From Microtetraspora niveoalba (GTDB taxonomy: Bacteria; Actinomycetota; Actinomycetes; Streptosporangiales; Streptosporangiaceae), in assembly GCF_001570405.1 (NCBI RefSeq), contig NZ_BBYM01000005.1, forward strand, positions 206,110 through 270,109: 64,000 nucleotides of DNA. Reading direction: 5' to 3'. This document shows, one piece after another, positions 61,649 to 64,000 of this stretch. The notes beneath the pieces were generated by a model. The model was not told the origin of the DNA and did no database searches. It was given only the letters and a program-made list of their open reading frames with translations. Every line of letters begins with the position of its first letter. The first letter of the stretch is position 1. The position numbers were made by a program, and so were the translations under genes.

Positions 61649-62370
61649 TCAGGAGAACCAGTTCGCGCCGAGTTCCTGGATGGTCTTGCTGCTCTTGGGC
61701 ACGAGCAGCGCCTCGCTCAGCACATTGTTGACGCTCTTGGAGTCGTTGAGCAGGGCGAACAGGAAGAACGAGCCACCACCCGCCGTACGGAAGCCGAAGA
61801 CGGAACCGTGGCCGGCGAACCCGACATACAACCCCTTGTTGACCGCGGGGAACGCCTTGCGGCTGTAACTGTTCTTGGCCAGGCGATAGCCGGAGTCGCC
61901 CTCCTTCTTCCTCTCTCCGTTCCAGAAGTTCCGGTACTCCTCGGTCACGGCCCGCGCCACATCGTTGTCCATGTCAGTGACGTAGCCGTCGGCGTCGAGC
62001 AGCGGCTTGGGCATCCGCTGGCCCCAGTGAATCGGGGTCGCGACGGCCAGCCTGAAGGACTGCCCAGGGGAGCGGAAGAACGCGAGCACGTGCGGGCGCT
62101 CATGGCCCTTGGTGTCCTCGTAGGTCGCCTGCGCGATGAACCAGTCACCGGTCGGTGGCTGGCGCTCCGGCCTGGGCAGGTAGACCGTCGGGGCGCCGGT
62201 CAGGTTGATCGGCTTGTGCTCCGGCTTCCATCCGAAGTTCTCATGGTTACGTTCGAGCACGCCCTCGTGCAGTGCCCCCTCGACGAACAACGCGTCAAGC
62301 CGGGCGTTCGATCGCCACCACTTGCGCTTCTTGAGCACCGCGTTGTACTTGCCCACCCACTTCCGGGACC
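61649..62370 (-). pseudogene. truncated unknown protein (C-terminal part)
   Basis: About 240 residues of a good reading frame (WVGKYNAVLKKRKWW, TGDWFIAQATYEDTKGHE, FRLAVATPIHWGQRMP, GLYVGFAGHGSVFGFRTAGG) with the composition of an exported or cell-surface protein. Its natural N-terminus is missing: upstream it runs directly, out of frame, into a LysR fragment. The ATG at 62431 lies inside LysR-derived sequence read in the wrong frame. No family is assigned. Confidence 0.55.
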
Positions 62371-62545
62371 GAGGTCGCGGACGGTCTGGGCGAAGGCGCG
62401 GATCATGTCGTTCTCCGCCTCGGCCTACCACACCAGCGCGAACTTCAAGGGATCGATATCCCGGACAGGCAGGTAGGCGATGTCGGGCCGGATCCAGTAG
62501 CGGCTCAGCTCTTCCGCTACATGGTGGCCACCGACACGCTGTTGC
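62371..62545 (-). pseudogene. LysR-type regulator C-terminal remnant with internal stop
   Basis: The minus strand encodes SRYWIRPDIAYLPVRDIDPL then KFALVW, an in-frame TAG near 62425, and AEAENDMIRAFAQTVRDLGPG. This is the end of a LysR substrate-binding domain (PxxLPVxDxxP...LxW...NxxIRAFxxxxRDL). The regulator's 5' part is missing and the IS256 element begins within 20 bases of the remnant. Confidence 0.72.
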
Positions 62546-62559
62546 TGGTCATCAACCTG

Positions 62560-64000
62560 GGTGACGTCCCCTCGGGTGGTGTAACTCCAAGCTGACAAAG
62601 CAAGCCCCGGACATGGGACGAGCCATCGTGTGACCGTCAGCGAGTTCCCGACCAAAGGTTCTCGCGGAGGACACCACACGATGGCTCTGGACCAGTCTGC
62701 CCTGCTCGACCTGCTGGAGTCTTTGAAAGCCGCCGACGCCGACGACGTCATCCGCCAAGCGCTCCAAGCCATGCTTCAGGCACTCATCGAAGCAGAGGCG
62801 ACCGCGGTGATCGGCGCCGCACCCCACCAGCGCACCGAGCAGCGCACCACCCACCGCAACGGCTACCGCGACCGGCTACTCACTACCGCAGCCGGAGACC
62901 TGGAACTGAAGATCCCCAAACTGCGGTCCGGGTCGTTCTTCCCCTCCCTGCTGGAACGCCGCCGCCGCATCGACCAAGCCCTCTTCGCGGTGGTGATGGA
63001 GGCCTACCTCCAAGGCGTGTCCACCCGAAGCGTCGACGACCTGGTCAAAGCCCTCGGCGCCGACAGCGGGATCTCCAAAAGCCAGGTCTCCCGCATCTGC
63101 GCCGACCTCGACAACGAGGTCGCCGCCTTCCGGGACCGGCCGCTCGCTCACACGGCCTTCCCGTACGTGTTCCTGGACGCCACCTACTGCAAGGCCAGGG
63201 TGAACCACCGGGTCGTCTCCCAGGCCGTCGTCATCGCCACCGGCGTCTCCGCCGACGGCCGCCGGGAGATCCTCGGCTTCTGTGTCGGCGACAGCGAAGA
63301 CGGCGCGTTCTGGACCGCGTTCCTGCGCTCGCTGAGGGCCCGCGGCCTGGGCGGTGTCCAGCTGGTGATCTCCGACGCGCACGCCGGCCTGGTCGCCGCG
63401 CTGCGGGCCGTCTTCCTCGGCGCTGCCTGGCAGAGGTGTCGCGTTCATTTCGTGCGCAACGTTTTGGCCCGTGTCCAGAAGGGGTCGGCCGAGATGGTCG
63501 CCGCCGCGATCCGCACCATCTTCGCCCAGCCCACCGCCCAAACCGTGCGCGCCCAGCTGGCCACCATCGCCACCATGCTCGGCCGCCAGTTCCCGCCCGT
63601 GGAGCAGATGCTGCTCGAGGCCGCCGACGACATCACCGCCTTCGCCGACTTCCCCTCCCAGCACTGGAAGAAGATCTGGTCGACCAATCCCCTGGAACGG
63701 CTCAACCGGGAGATCAAACGCCGATCCGACGTCGTCGGGGTCTTCCCCAACCCCGCAGCCCTCGCCCGCCTAGCAGGCGCGGTGCTGGCCGAACATCACG
63801 ATGAATGGCAGGTCAGCGACCGCCGCTACCTCTCGGAGGGATCGATGGCCCAACTCGCCGCACCGACCAGCGAGCCGAGCGGAGATATGAGCGAACCGCT
63901 GGCGCCGACCGCGCTGGCCGCGTCATAGTCACAACGTTCCGATACAACTCGCCGACCTCACATGATCGGCTGGAGTTACACCATTCAGCGGGACGTGACC
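62560..64000 (+). mobile_element. IS256-family insertion sequence (right end at window edge)
   Basis: A single transposase gene is flanked by inverted repeats: 62560-62589 (GGTGACGTCCC...TGGTGTAACTCCA) and the complement of 63971-64000 (GGTCACGTCCC...TGGTGTAACTCCA), 24 of 30 positions identical. The inner 13 bases are exact. The last repeat base coincides with the end of the window, so the true outer boundary and a target duplication cannot be checked. Length is about 1.44 kb, normal for the family. Confidence 0.85.
62681..63928 (+). CDS. IS256-family DDE transposase
   Basis: A 415-residue mutator-type transposase. The catalytic triad is present: Asp166 in VFLDATYCKARV, Asp232 in VISDAHAGL and Glu339 in NPLERLNREIKRR, with the family C/H motif RCRVHFVRN between the second and third. 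The N-terminal DNA-binding region includes EAEATAVIGAAPHQR and THRNGYRDR. ATG 62681 follows GGAGG; an upstream GTG frame to 62630 is not needed. No frameshift or stop is seen, so it is probably active. Confidence 0.95.
   Translation: MALDQSALLDLLESLKAADADDVIRQALQAMLQALIEAEATAVIGAAPHQRTEQRTTHRNGYRDRLLTTAAGDLELKIPKLRSGSFFPSLLERRRRIDQALFAVVMEAYLQGVSTRSVDDLVKALGADSGISKSQVSRICADLDNEVAAFRDRPLAHTAFPYVFLDATYCKARVNHRVVSQAVVIATGVSADGRREILGFCVGDSEDGAFWTAFLRSLRARGLGGVQLVISDAHAGLVAALRAVFLGAAWQRCRVHFVRNVLARVQKGSAEMVAAAIRTIFAQPTAQTVRAQLATIATMLGRQFPPVEQMLLEAADDITAFADFPSQHWKKIWSTNPLERLNREIKRRSDVVGVFPNPAALARLAGAVLAEHHDEWQVSDRRYLSEGSMAQLAAPTSEPSGDMSEPLAPTALAAS

Noticed and set aside
62521..62600. short plus-strand frame MVATDTLLLVINLGD running into the IS end
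   Set aside because: It is antisense to the LysR remnant and too short to judge; probably chance.

Overview
This is a 64 kb chromosomal window from a high-GC Gram-positive bacterium, almost certainly a filamentous actinomycete. The evidence is GC-rich third codon positions, many GTG and TTG starts, tightly overlapping (ATGA/GTGA) operons, WXG100-type proteins with an NlpC/P60 hydrolase, an acyl-ACP desaturase and abundant TetR, XRE and NarL regulators. A Streptosporangiales-type host is a guess from gene content. No rRNA, tRNA or CRISPR array was recognised.

Layout. 1-4.1 kb is the tail of a small peptide-type biosynthetic operon: the end of an MbtH-like gene, a free-standing adenylation enzyme, an ATP-grasp ligase and an MFS exporter. 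4.3-10.8 kb holds an ABC1/UbiB kinase, a DUF4239 membrane protein, a Pro/Ala-repeat surface protein and MurJ, separated by short tandem-repeat tracts. 10.9-15.7 kb (minus strand) is a secretion-linked set: a WXG100-like protein, a WXG-NlpC/P60 hydrolase, a second WXG-like protein, a 732-aa partner and a lipoprotein. 16-32 kb is ordinary accessory metabolism: DUF427, SRPBCC/ArsR, pyruvate oxidase, an IMPase-like protein with altered metal ligands, esterases, GNAT, TetR, an acyltransferase, a sigma-like membrane beta-propeller protein with a lipoprotein, RlmG, and a SnoaL/XRE pair. It ends in gene remnants at 31.8-32.4 kb.

32.6-45.1 kb is the highlight. A single-module, fully reducing iterative type I PKS (KS-AT-DH-MT-ER-KR-ACP, no thioesterase) is followed by a complete, unfused OleA-OleC-OleD-OleB set in four tightly packed or overlapping genes. 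The family reactions predict that OleA joins two acyl chains, at least one plausibly from the PKS. OleD would then reduce the beta-keto acid, OleC would close a beta-lactone and OleB would decarboxylate it to an olefin. A 13-bp minisatellite sits between the PKS and oleA and runs into the oleA ribosome binding site. A cold-shock gene and an acyl-ACP desaturase with a perfect 18-bp palindrome follow.

47-50 kb has a NarL-type two-component pair and a membrane protein. 50.1-58.5 kb has a 2143-aa secreted PHP-like/metallophosphoesterase/GLUG-repeat protein divergent from a secreted subtilisin. 58.7-64 kb is an island bounded by inverted copies of one IS256-type end: an IS-end remnant, a 12-helix-class membrane protein, IS3 and integrase debris, fused fragments of a LysR regulator and an unknown protein, and an intact IS256-family element ending at the window edge.
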